A DNA stretch of 64,000 nucleotides from Colius striatus (taxonomy: Eukaryota; Chordata; Aves; Coliiformes; Coliidae): NCBI RefSeq assembly GCF_028858725.1, contig NC_084773.1:7678350-7742349 (forward strand), in the 5' to 3' direction. The position numbers and the translations under genes were made by a program. Within the stretch, counting starts at the first letter, position 1; each line of letters opens with the position of its first letter. Below, piece by piece: positions 45,801 to 54,500 of this stretch. The notes beneath the pieces are model-generated. The model was given only the letters and a program-made list of their open reading frames with translations. It was not told the origin of the DNA and made no database searches.

Positions 45801-48002
45801 CTCTGTAGGAGACTTGGGGCAGGAAGGAGGCAGGACCCTGCTTACAGGGTGGAGAGACAGTGCTTGTCACAGGAGAGAATCCCATGGAAAAAGGCAGTGA
45901 GAACTTCATGTGTGCTGCTTTGTTCCTGTTAGACTCCTAAGAGGTTCAAGAACACAAGTCTGAGAAGGGAGCTTTGCCAAAGTAGTTGAAGGGAGAAAGC
46001 CAGCAACTGGCATGGCTCACCAGAGATTTCCTACTGATTTAGTCCAGAGCTGGCATCAGCTTGTCCTTGTCTCTGTGCCTGTGCCGAACCCCATGGCCCC
46101 CCTCAGCGTGTACCTGTGCGTGGCTGTCTTACCACGGCTCTGGCATCTCTTGCAGCCTGGTGACCTCTCTGTGACAAATCCATTTTTGCAATGAGAAGGC
46201 AGCAGTTGAATGTAGGTAAATAAATGTATGCCAGGAACTCTCCAAGACCTGTTTGAGCAGGAGCTGACGCCAATATTTGTTAAACCAGCTGTGGTTTTGC
46301 TGTCATACACAGCCAGGAGCTGTTCAGTGGTGCACCATGCAGTGTTACCTAAGGCTTACTGTTCTTCCTCAGTATTACTGTCTTGCAAAGGATCATTTTT
46401 CCATCTTAGACATAAGGCTCATCTGAGTTTTTTTTTCTAACAAGAGATATTTTGACCAAGAAGTGACATAAGCTGGGCAAGCCCTGTGGGGATGGTGTCC
46501 CATTCCTCCCCACCTGAGGAACCAGTGGCTGTTTCAACAGCCACAACACTTAGCCAAGAGTCAGCCGTAGTCATGTTGTACTGTTCCATATTTAGATTCA
46601 CCAAGACATCGGACTGACCAACCATGTGCCTTTGCTGAAGAAGTCACTGGAGCAGTTTGTATACCGAGTGAAGGCCATGCTGGCATTCAACCACTGCCAG
46701 GAGGCGTTCTGGGTGGGCATCCTCAAAAACCGGGATCTGCAGGTGAGAAGCACCGTCCCGCCTGGGGCAGTTAAAACCTGGCAAATGACAGTGCTCATCT
46801 TGCTCACACAGCTGCAACTTTGCCCTTGTGTGGAGGTAAAGCTAAAAGGCCCCTTTCAATGTGACCCTATTACAGTCAAGTGTAGTGCAGCAGAAAGCAG
46901 TGGCACTTCCAGATGAAGGACTTGCCTTTCCAGGGGCTGCCATGCAGTGAGGTTCTTGTGCTGAAGGGGCACGTTTCATTGTTGGTAAGGAGTGGGTCTG
47001 GGGATCCTTCCTCTGCTTGGTGGCAAGGACCACCACAGAGAGGGGAAGAGTAAAGGTCACTTATCTGGAGTCTTGTCCAGTTCTGGGCTCCCCAGCTCAA
47101 GAGGGACAGGGAACTGCTGGAGGGAGGCCAGCGCAGGGCCACCAAGATGATCAGGGGACTGAAGCATCCTAAGGAAAGGCTGCGGGAACTGGGGCTGTTT
47201 AGTCTAGAGAAGAGGAGACTGAGGGGAGATCTCATTAATATTTACATATATCTAAGGGGTGGGTGTCAGGAGGCTGGGGCAGCCCTTTTTTCTATTCTAT
47301 CTAGTGACAGGACAAGGGGTCATGGGAAGAACCTGGAACATAAAAAGTTCTTTTTATACATAAGGAAAAACTGTTTTACTGTTGAGGTGAGGGAGCCCTG
47401 GCCCAGGCTGCCCAGGGAGGGGGTGGAGGCTCCTGCTCTGGAGGTCTTCAAAGCCTGCCTGGATGTGTTTCTGTGTGACCTGATCTAGGTGGAACCAGCT
47501 TTAGCAGGGGGTTGGGCTGGATGATCTCTAAAGGTCCCTTCCAACCCCCACCATTCCGTGATTGTATGAATGCCTCTCCACACACTCCTGTGTATGGTTT
47601 CAAGAGAAGCCAAGTTGTCACGTTCTTCAATTTTCCCTCTAGAAGCAGGACAGCTGATACAAAACCTGCTTTTACTCCAAAACTGTTTATTTAGGATGGT
47701 AACAAAAAGCTGCCGTCTCACGTTCCATCCTGGCTCCCCACACACTCACACGGGTCTCTGGCGTTCCACGCAGGGAGAAGAGATTTTGTCTCAAGTCTCA
47801 GAAGAGCGAGGCTCGGATGAGGACTCTGCAGACAGCCCTGCTGAGGTACCTCCTCACCAGCCGCTGGGCTGAGGCGGGGGGCGGCCGGGGGCGGCCGCGG
47901 CGCTGACGGCGCTGTCCCCCGCAGGAGCGCAGCGGCAGCGGCACGGACGGCAGCGACGAGGACGGCGAGGCCGCGCCGGGCCCCGCGCCGCCGCACCCCT
48001 GA
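9833..48002 (+). CDS. FANCD2: FANCD2, Fanconi anaemia group D2 protein (complete, 43 coding exons)
   Basis: FANCD2 pairs with FANCI as a DNA clamp. It is monoubiquitinated by the FANCL/UBE2T core complex at stalled forks and directs interstrand-crosslink repair. I joined 43 coding exons, all in phase, into 1,441 aa plus stop; human is 1,451 aa. The start ACCATGG is a strong Kozak context and encodes [11 protein letters not shown], followed by the basic KTKKSR expected in the N-terminal nuclear localisation region. The acceptor lysine (human Lys561) is Lys560 here, in MVIRKWLSS. The PIP-like motif is CQIRKLFY at 527-534. The protein is helical-repeat throughout and ends in an acidic tail with the EDGE motif. 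The upstream exon is non-coding. EMC3 is head-to-head; BRK1 follows 79 bp after the stop. Exons are listed in the next three entries. No frameshift or premature stop was needed anywhere. Confidence 0.97.
13120..13560 (+). mobile_element. CR1 LINE fragment, old
   Basis: The stretch has the order of motifs typical of a bird CR1 3' region: a GAATAGTGTCCAATTTC-like start, a TTTAGTCTTAAGAAGAGAAG block, then TTCCACTGTGGAGAATG and a GATGGAAACTCCATTATTGG block. It is much diverged, lies in FANCD2 intron 6, and has no long open frame. Confidence 0.75.
18634..18656. repeat. (TG)n microsatellite in a FANCD2 intron
   Basis: About eleven uninterrupted TG dinucleotides lie between the exons at 18270 and 19562. 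It is an ordinary simple repeat. Confidence 0.95.
25400..25650 (-). mobile_element. Old CR1 fragment (probable)
   Basis: CTCTAATCTAACCTCCCAGT, then GAGCCTTGAAGGCTGCAAAAG and TTCTTCCCTGAAATATTCACC, follow the order seen in minus-oriented avian CR1 copies (the 'rule of the fourth-line' blocks: few-base target notice, last-name cluster, bullet-like tail). Divergence is high. It lies in the FANCD2 intron before the exon encoding the ubiquitin site. Confidence 0.5.
26055..26057 (+). other. FANCD2: FANCD2 monoubiquitination codon (Lys560)
   Basis: This AAG codon is the ninth codon of the exon starting at 26031 and encodes the lysine in VIRKWLSS. It aligns with human Lys561 (VIRKQLSS as I recall it), the site modified by FANCL/UBE2T. 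The residue is retained, so the protein looks competent for the key regulatory modification. Confidence 0.88.
28060..28265 (+). mobile_element. CR1 3'-end fragment, degenerate
   Basis: TTGGGGTTGGACTAGACCAT followed by TCTCTAATACCATTCTGTGA is the characteristic CR1 terminus. The preceding ~150 bp are more weakly similar. It lies in FANCD2 intron 20. Confidence 0.65.
32090..32425 (+). mobile_element. CR1 LINE fragment
   Basis: GCTGCAGTGCTGTGTCCAGT, then TGTATGAGGAGAGGCTGGGA, then AAGCAACCTGTTTTGTTGAT and GGATGTTGGACTAGAGGCTT follow the plus orientation of a CR1 3' region. It lies in the large FANCD2 intron between exons at 31517 and 32923. An internal segment appears replaced or diverged near 32215-32270. 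Confidence 0.75.
37585..37646 (+). mobile_element. CR1 3' tail
   Basis: GTTGGACTCCATGATCTTAA, CTCTTCTAACTGAAATGATT and CTATGGTTCTA form a short but clear CR1 terminus in FANCD2 intron 30. Confidence 0.75.
41030..41165 (-). mobile_element. CR1 fragment (internal part)
   Basis: AAGTCAAAGTAGACAATATC followed by a TTTCATCCAAGGTTACCGGG stretch and CTGGACAGGCATGGCTCTGG resembles the reverse-transcriptase-region CR1 segment in minus orientation. No frame is open. It lies in FANCD2 intron 35. Confidence 0.55.
47047..47575 (+). mobile_element. CR1 LINE 3' region, relatively intact
   Basis: This is the clearest repeat in the window. In order it has GGAGTCTTGTCCAGTTCTGG, GGCCACCAAGATGATCAGGG, GGCTGTTTAGTCTAGAGAAG, AGTGACAGGACAAGGGGTCA, CCCAGGCTGCCCAGGGAGGG, and the end GGGCTGGATGATCTCTAAAG and CCTTCCAACCCC with a CR1-type tail. 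Divergence looks lower than in the other copies, so it is probably the youngest. It sits in the FANCD2 intron between the exons at 46596 and 47774. Confidence 0.93.
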
Positions 48003-48081
48003 GGCGGCAGAGGCGGCGGGAGCGCGCAGGCGCGGGGCGGCGGCGGGGGCGCGCAGGCGCGGGGCAGCGGCGGGGGCGGCC
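47860..48081 (+). promoter_or_regulatory. BRK1: BRK1 CpG-island promoter overlapping the FANCD2 last exon
   Basis: The sequence turns abruptly GC- and CpG-rich at about 47865 and stays so through BRK1. Imperfect GGCGGCGGG and GCGCAGGCGCGGG repeats lie at 48005-48080. The final FANCD2 exon (47925-48002) is embedded in it. No TATA box is seen. BRK1 transcription presumably starts within the 79 bp between the FANCD2 stop and the BRK1 ATG, or inside the FANCD2 exon. Confidence 0.7.
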
Positions 48082-48471
48082 ATGTCGGTGCAGGAGGACC
48101 CGGTGCAGCGGGAGATTCACCAGGACTGGGCCAACCGCGAGTACATCGAGGTGATCACCAGCTCCATCAAGAAAATCGCGGACTTCCTCAACTCCTTCGG
48201 TGAGGGCGGCGGCGGGCGGGGGGCGGCGGGGCGGCGGGGCCGGGCGCCCGCGGTCTCTCACTGCCGCCTCCCCGCAGACATGTCGTGCCGGTCCCGGCTG
48301 GCCACCCTGAACGAGAAGCTGACGGCGCTGGAGCGCAGGATCGAGTACATCGAGGCCCGGGTGAGCTGCGGGTTGAGGGCGGGGGGGCGGGCTGGGGCCA
48401 GGCCCGGCGCCGGCCGCGGCTGAGGCGTTTCCTCTTCCCGGCAGGTCACCAAAGGCGAGACGCTGACGTAG
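48082..48471 (+). CDS. BRK1: BRK1 (BRICK1/HSPC300), WAVE complex subunit (complete)
   Basis: BRK1 is the smallest subunit of the pentameric WAVE regulatory complex, which relays Rac signals to Arp2/3-driven actin branching in the cytosol. Three exons, 48082-48199, 48278-48360 and 48445-48471, join in phase to 75 aa, the full family length. The protein begins [16 protein letters not shown] and ends VTKGETLT. It is one long coiled-coil helix ([31 protein letters not shown]). Apart from residues 2-3 (human MAGQ as I recall, here MSVQ) it looks identical to the human protein. Introns are only about 80 bp. The ATG follows a GCGGC-rich leader with context GGCCATGT. FANCD2 ends 79 bp upstream on the same strand. 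Confidence 0.97.
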
Positions 48472-48547
48472 GGCCCGGGACCCCGCACCGGAGCACCGCC
48501 GCCCCCCGCCCCGCTCGGGGCCCGCCGCCGCCTCTGCTTCTGTTGCC

Positions 48548-48553
48548 AATAAA
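48548..48553 (+). terminator. BRK1: BRK1 poly(A) signal, possibly shared with FANCD2
   Basis: AATAAA lies 76 bp after the BRK1 stop, followed by a GTG/CTG-rich stretch. It is the first plus-strand AATAAA or ATTAAA downstream of the FANCD2 stop codon as well, so FANCD2 transcripts may also end here. Confidence 0.75.
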
Positions 48554-48559
48554 CCGCTG

Positions 48560-51500
48560 TGCTCCCGCCCTGCCTGCTCTCTGCCTGCCTGCCTGGGGCC
48601 GGGCCGCGGCATGCCCGCCTCCCTGCCACCGTCTTGGATGTCCAGAGCCTGCCCTTACGACTGCCTGGCCCACGGGGTTCAGGCCCGCGATCCTCCCTGC
48701 GTGTGGGGGGCTGTGATGGGAGGGGAGGTGCTCCGGGGTCGGCAGGCCTGGCTGCTGTCAGCTTCAGGAGGCACCTGACCAGCCTTTGAGGTGCTTTGTG
48801 CACTTTGCTGGGGTCACAGGAGAAAATCCCGATGGTTTGGAGGGCGTCCCAGCCTGCACAGGGGCTGTGTGGGCACAGCAGGCTCACCTGGCGAGATGCA
48901 CAAGTCACCCCAGAGTGCTCTTTGCTGGCACGCAGGAAGACGTGCGTATCTTCCCCTCTAGGGAGGCGAGTGGCAAGGCAAGGAAATCTCTTCCCCCCTC
49001 TATTGATTTCAGTTCTTCAGCAGGCATCTAGAGCTGCAGACTTGCTGCTCGTATTTAGTATTTGTTGGGGAGTCCATGGAGTTCATGTCAGTAAAGGCCT
49101 TCTTGCTTCCCAGCAGCCTTTAAATGTCATGGTATGTTGTTCTCCATCTGGAAGCACTTGATGGCAGTGTGATGTCTGCTGGGTTTACTGAGCACCTGGA
49201 TAGCTTAATGTTCTTTGTAGTTTTGAGGCTGGCAGGTCTGACATCAATTGGCTGTTCCTTGACATAGGCCCTCCTGCAAGCTCACAGTCTGTCCTCCACA
49301 GGAAGCTCTGTGTTTGCCCTTGTTTAAGTGCTCCTACAGCTTTTCCCTCAGCTCACCTAGCCAGCTATGCTTTACTGTCAGGTTTGGCTACACATCTGGG
49401 ATGCTTGGCCACTCTGGTGTGTCATCCAGCATAAATGAGTGCTTTGTAGCAACCCTGCAGAACTTGAGTGGCACAGGTACAGATCAGTGCACTTTGGCTC
49501 GGGGTGATGACAGATGATGGGAGATGGTGCTGTCCTAAAAGATTGGTAGGTGGAGGGAAAGAATCACTCATTCCTCAGTGACTGTTGCTCTGTGTCCCAG
49601 GTACATCAGAAGTTTTCCTGTGGCCCATGCATTTTGTGTTCTGGGTGTACTGGAGTGGAGTCCTGAGATCTCTGGCCTTGGAGATGGCTCAGTACTTGTG
49701 TGGACAAGGCTATGAACAACTTGATGTGGCTTTGCAGTTGGCCCTGCTTTGTGTGTGTGAATGGGATGGGGTGAGCCAGACAGCACCAGAGGCCCCTGCC
49801 TCAGTTATCCTGAGCTTCTTTACCCAGACACTGAATGGGAGACAGAGGGTACCAGGCTGCCCTGGCACAGGGGCTGTACCAGGCTGCCCTGCTTTTTGTG
49901 TGCTTCTCTTCCCAGCTGGTAGTGTGAGGTGTCTCTCCGCTCCCTGCCTGGTCTCCTGACAGGCTGTTGCAATGGTTCTCTCTTTTCCTCTGACCCCAGG
50001 AATTCTCACAGGAGTGAGTGTTGCCACACAGATAGCATGGCCAAAGCAGTTTTAGTGAGGGCTTTTGGAGGGTACCACTCGTGCCAGGGCGTGTGCTCTC
50101 TGGGGTCAGCCTGTGCTTCATCCCCAGCAGGGGTGCTGAGCAGCTCACTCTGCTCTTTCCGTTTCAGGGATTCTCAGTAGTTCCCTGGGGCTCTGCAAGG
50201 CCAGGCTTTCTGGTTTGGGTGCTGTTCATTCCAGGCCATCTCTGGGAGATGGAGAAGCCTTCTGGGCCTCGGGCTGATCCTGCTTCAGCAGCTGCTGTGG
50301 TGTGCAGCCTTGTAGCAGATGGAGCTACAATGGCTGTACTTGATTGTTTCAAAGTCTGGGGAATTCTGTTTGCCTTTTTTTTCTTGTACCATTGTCTTTT
50401 CAGAACATGATGCCCCAGGAACCCTCATTAAACTTTTCTGGAGTGGATTTGTGTATTCTAAATCAGAAGATTCATTGATGTGCCATGTTACAAGTGCTGT
50501 TCTCCCCACGGCAAATGTAACGTGCCAGGAGATGACAGTGTGCTCAAACCGTGCCTTCCTCTTGTCCCAAGAGAGGTGACAGCTCTGGTCACTGGTGGCT
50601 GAGACCTTCTCCCAGAGCCTGAGCTGCAGAGCAAGCTGTTATGAAGCCTCTCAGGAAGGTGCCAGGATGGAGCAGTTTCACTGGAGCCCCAGGCACAGCT
50701 GTAGTGTGAGGAAGGTTTGCTCTCAGGCGGTGAGCAGTGGGCTGTAGTGCTGGCTGCAGCCAAGCCTCGTGCAGTGCTTGGGGCAATCCTGCAGCCCTCA
50801 CCTGAGTTACCAGTTCCAAGGCTGGGGAATGAGGGGTAGTGCTGAATTTTGATCTCGGGCGGAAGAGGCGATTCTGTGCTGGCATCACCCTTCTCGTGTC
50901 AGCAGAAGGGGGAGGCAGAGCTTCAGTTGAAGCTTTGCATGCCACACGAAGGTTGCGGTGTCTGATCCAAAGCATGTGTTTTAAGATGAATGGATTTGAC
51001 CAGACTTCTCAAGTAATGCTGGTTTCTCATAAGTAACTTTTGGGCTCTCTGGGTACCTGCTGCTAGATGGAGACAGAGGGCAGGGTGGGAGCAAGGCTGC
51101 TGGCAGAGGGCACCTGCAGCCTGTTCTGGTGGCCAGGGCCAAGGCTAGAGGATGACAGCCTTTCTGCACAAATGCCTCTGCACATACTGAAGGGCCTTCA
51201 GGGAGCTGAGCTGTGCTGATGGGCTGGTGGCCTTTTCCCTCACTTCTGAACCTCTCAGAGGATGTTGAATTGTTGGCTTGGGGGGTGGGGGAAATGGAAT
51301 CCTTTTTTGAGAAGCTGTGGGAACTTGGTGCATGTGGCCTTTGCCAAAGTGGGAGCTGCATTTGCAAGAGCAGCCACAGCCGCCCTCCGAGGGACACAGA
51401 TTACGGAGGGTCCTGTCCGTCTGCCTGTGACGTGTCTAAGCCACGTGTGCTGCCCTGTGACAAAGCTGCTGGTGGCTCAAAAGCTGCTCCACACAGTTCT

Positions 51501-54500
51501 AGACCTGCTGCAGCAACGTCTGATGCTCATTTACTTCAAGGTCAGTGCACATGCACCTTGCTGTACCCTTACACCACCGGAGTAGAGCTCTAGCACCCTG
51601 ATCCACTCTCTGCCGCACATCATTGAGTTTGAAGAAAATGTGATTTTGGTTAGCAGTAAGAGTTTAGGGAAACAATAAGAACTAACAGGCAGAGAGGTGG
51701 TTCTTGATGGAGTTCAGGAGAGATGCTAAAAGATCTGTATAGAACAAGAACTCCTGTTTTTAGAGTAAGCCCCAGTTAACAAGCTTTAGCATTAGTGCAT
51801 TAGTTTGAAATATTAATATGGTGAATTAGTTATCAGGGCAAGTTAAGCCACACACGAGCACAGAATGAGCAAGACCCTCCAAAAGGTCTCTGAGAGGTAC
51901 AGCATGATCCACTCTCCCCCATGGTTCCATGGCTAACCCCCCCGAGTTCTGTCAGCCAAGGCACACGCTGCCTTCTGGTCTCCCAGCAGCAGCAGCCGGT
52001 GTTAGCTCAGGGGCGGGCTGGGGGGTTAGAGGAGGGGATGGTACTTGGTATTTGTTGCTTTTCTCATCTTTCTCAAAAACATTCAGAGTTTAAAACCAGA
52101 AAGGTGTCTAAACTAGCTGTAGCCTGCAACATGCAGCTGGCAGTGGAGCATAATCTTCCCTCCCTCTCTCCCTTGCACTTCACAGTCTCCCAACAATTGC
52201 TTCAGCAGACTTTATTGAAAGAAAAAAGTAGCAACTAAGGAAATGCTCAGACAGGACTCATTTAACCACCCCCTTGGGTAAAAGTCAGGGCAAGAGGTGT
52301 CATGGGAGCGTTTTAATCAGAAATGTGCTGACTGAAGGAGCAGTTGCTACTCTGAACCTGTGTGGTCACTGGCACTTCACCTGCCTGGCCAGTCTGCACC
52401 ACACTGCAACAGTGTCAGGCATGAGAGCTGCTCAGCATGTGCCTCCAGTCCCTAACCCCCTCCTGGAGGCAATTTCCCTGGCATACCAAGAATAAATCAG
52501 CATTCTCCGAAGTCACTCGGAGGACAGGTCCCACGTAAGGGCAAAATAAACATGTGACACATGGGAAAGCATTCTGATGAATTAGGTCATATTCCCCCAG
52601 CAGAGGTAGCTGTGGAGCATTAGCTGTTTGTGTTAAACATTGCATGGAATTAAACCCGGCAGGGGAACTGAGACTGGGCGCTGGAACAGGCACTGATGGA
52701 AAAGGAGTGAAGCAGAACACAAACAGGAACAGCTGGGAAAGAAACAAATCAATGCATATCTACTGCAGGAAGTGTAAATTACTTTATCTCCAGAATCATC
52801 AGGACATGAAGAGAGCCGAGAGAGGGGGGGCAGCCTGCTGTGCACACCCCTCAGGCACCAGCTTCATTTGCCAAAGGAGTTTACCTGACCACACTTGTAT
52901 AACGAACACACACCGTGCTATTGGAATGGCTCTGGGAGGCTCCTGGGACATCAGCTATTGCCCCTCAGACATGTTTTCAGGTGACCAAGCATTGTGCTTA
53001 GACAGAGGCAACACTTGCTGAGAAAAGGAACTTTTGCACCACATGTAACACAACTACTGAAGTGAAGCCCAACTCAGAACTGTGTTTCAGTCCAGCAGCT
53101 GAAAAGTTGGGTTGCCTCTGAGCAGGCCCAAGAGGAGTGCAGGAGGCCATGTGAGCTGGAGTGCTCCCTTAGGTGAGAGTGCTAGGGGACTAAGGAAGGC
53201 TTAATTCATTAGTCAATTACCTACCCAGGGCCAGTTACAGTGGGAAACTATGGTGAAAATGTCTGCTTCAGTGGAGCTGGTGTATATTAGGTGCTGAGCT
53301 GGGCTTCCTTTTTGGGCCTCATGCACAGGAGAGGTCTGCTTGCCCTTTCCTACTTCTGTTGCCTTCTGCTGAAGGCTGACTGTGTCAGAAACTGCCACCT
53401 GCTGTGAAGGAGAAGCTCCCCTAAACAGAAAACAGCCCTGGGTTGCCTCAGTTTCATGTTGTGCTGAACAAGTTGTATGCATCAGAGGTGGAGGAGAAGG
53501 GCTCTGAGGACAGCACGGATGAGCTTGCTGCAGGTAGAGGACAGGCAAAGCCAAGCAGAGGATGCTTTGCTTTAGGCTGTTCTAAGAAAAGCAGAAGATG
53601 AGCATTAAACCTGTAATCAAAATACACAGGTACTCTGAGTGTCTGAGAGTGTGTCGCAGCCTGTGGAGAGCCAGGGAGCCAGAGCAGAGGCAGGCAGTGA
53701 GGATGTGCAAGGTCACTAGTGTGCAGGACAGGGCCTGACTCAGGACTTTCCACCCTGATCTCTGATGTTTGCAATTATCAGAGCTCAAGAGGCTGTTACT
53801 AAGTCACAGGTAGCAAAATGGATTGCAGTGAAAGGGCAAAAGAACTCCTTTGTTTACCAGCATTCCCTCTGGCTAACCAGAGGCTGGATCCAGACTCAGC
53901 TGCTCCCTGATGCTTTCTAAGAGCAAATGACAGTGCACTGTGAATGACATTTGACTGTTTAACAAGTGGGGGGTTTGCACTGAGCATATGCATTGCTGGA
54001 AAAGCACACCTAATCTGATAAAACTCTGACTTCCAGCTGTAATAGCCAGAGAACTTTTGTATCCAGCAAAGGTTCAGGTGGAAATGTATCACAGGGTGGG
54101 TGACGAGGCCTGAGAGACCTCTTGTCATTGTGAAAGCAAATGGGAAGCTGGGAAGGTTGGCTTAGGAAACGGTCAGTTAAGGCAAATAGAATACTTGGGT
54201 ATTGGGGTTCCTGCCCAATGCTAAGTGGATAAGCTGGGTGGGGGGTTAATTGAGTATAATTGGGGGCTGAGGGCAGGCCCAAACAGGGAGGGCTACCCTG
54301 GAGTAAAAGGCCAGCCCTGCTTCTCCCACCCCAGCTGGCTCCTGGCAACCAGTACAGGCTGCTCTACCTCCTTCACCCCTCAAGCACCTGCAAACACAGC
54401 AGGTGATGTTTTCAAGCTTGTTACCTGGTCAGGGTGGTATAAAGTCCTTTTCCCCAGAAGGGTAGCTGTGCTTACCTGTGCAGGAGCTCTTCGGTGACTC

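Larger units (their letters stand above)
37875..48002 (+). other. FANCD2: FANCD2 exons 31-44 (residues 989-1441)
   Basis: Exons: 37875-38003, 38203-38318, 39036-39149, 39658-39785, 40555-40654, 41254-41376, 41955-42048, 42606-42677, 43432-43470, 44054-44128, 45204-45278, 46596-46742, 47774-47845, 47925-48002. Conserved blocks include [28 protein letters not shown] and [10 protein letters not shown]. The last two exons encode the acidic tail. The final exon lies inside the CpG-rich BRK1 promoter and is far more GC-rich than the exons before it. Its acceptor is GCTGTCCCCCGCAG and its reading frame ends GPAPPHP-stop. Confidence 0.9.

Noticed and set aside
47854-48612. 252-codon minus-strand open frame across BRK1
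   Set aside because: It is antisense to the BRK1 exons in very GC-rich DNA, where stops are rare. The product is Arg/Ala/Pro-rich with no family motif.
48258-48908. 216-codon minus-strand open frame over BRK1 3' part
   Set aside because: Same cause: GC-rich antisense sequence of a verified gene, low-complexity product.
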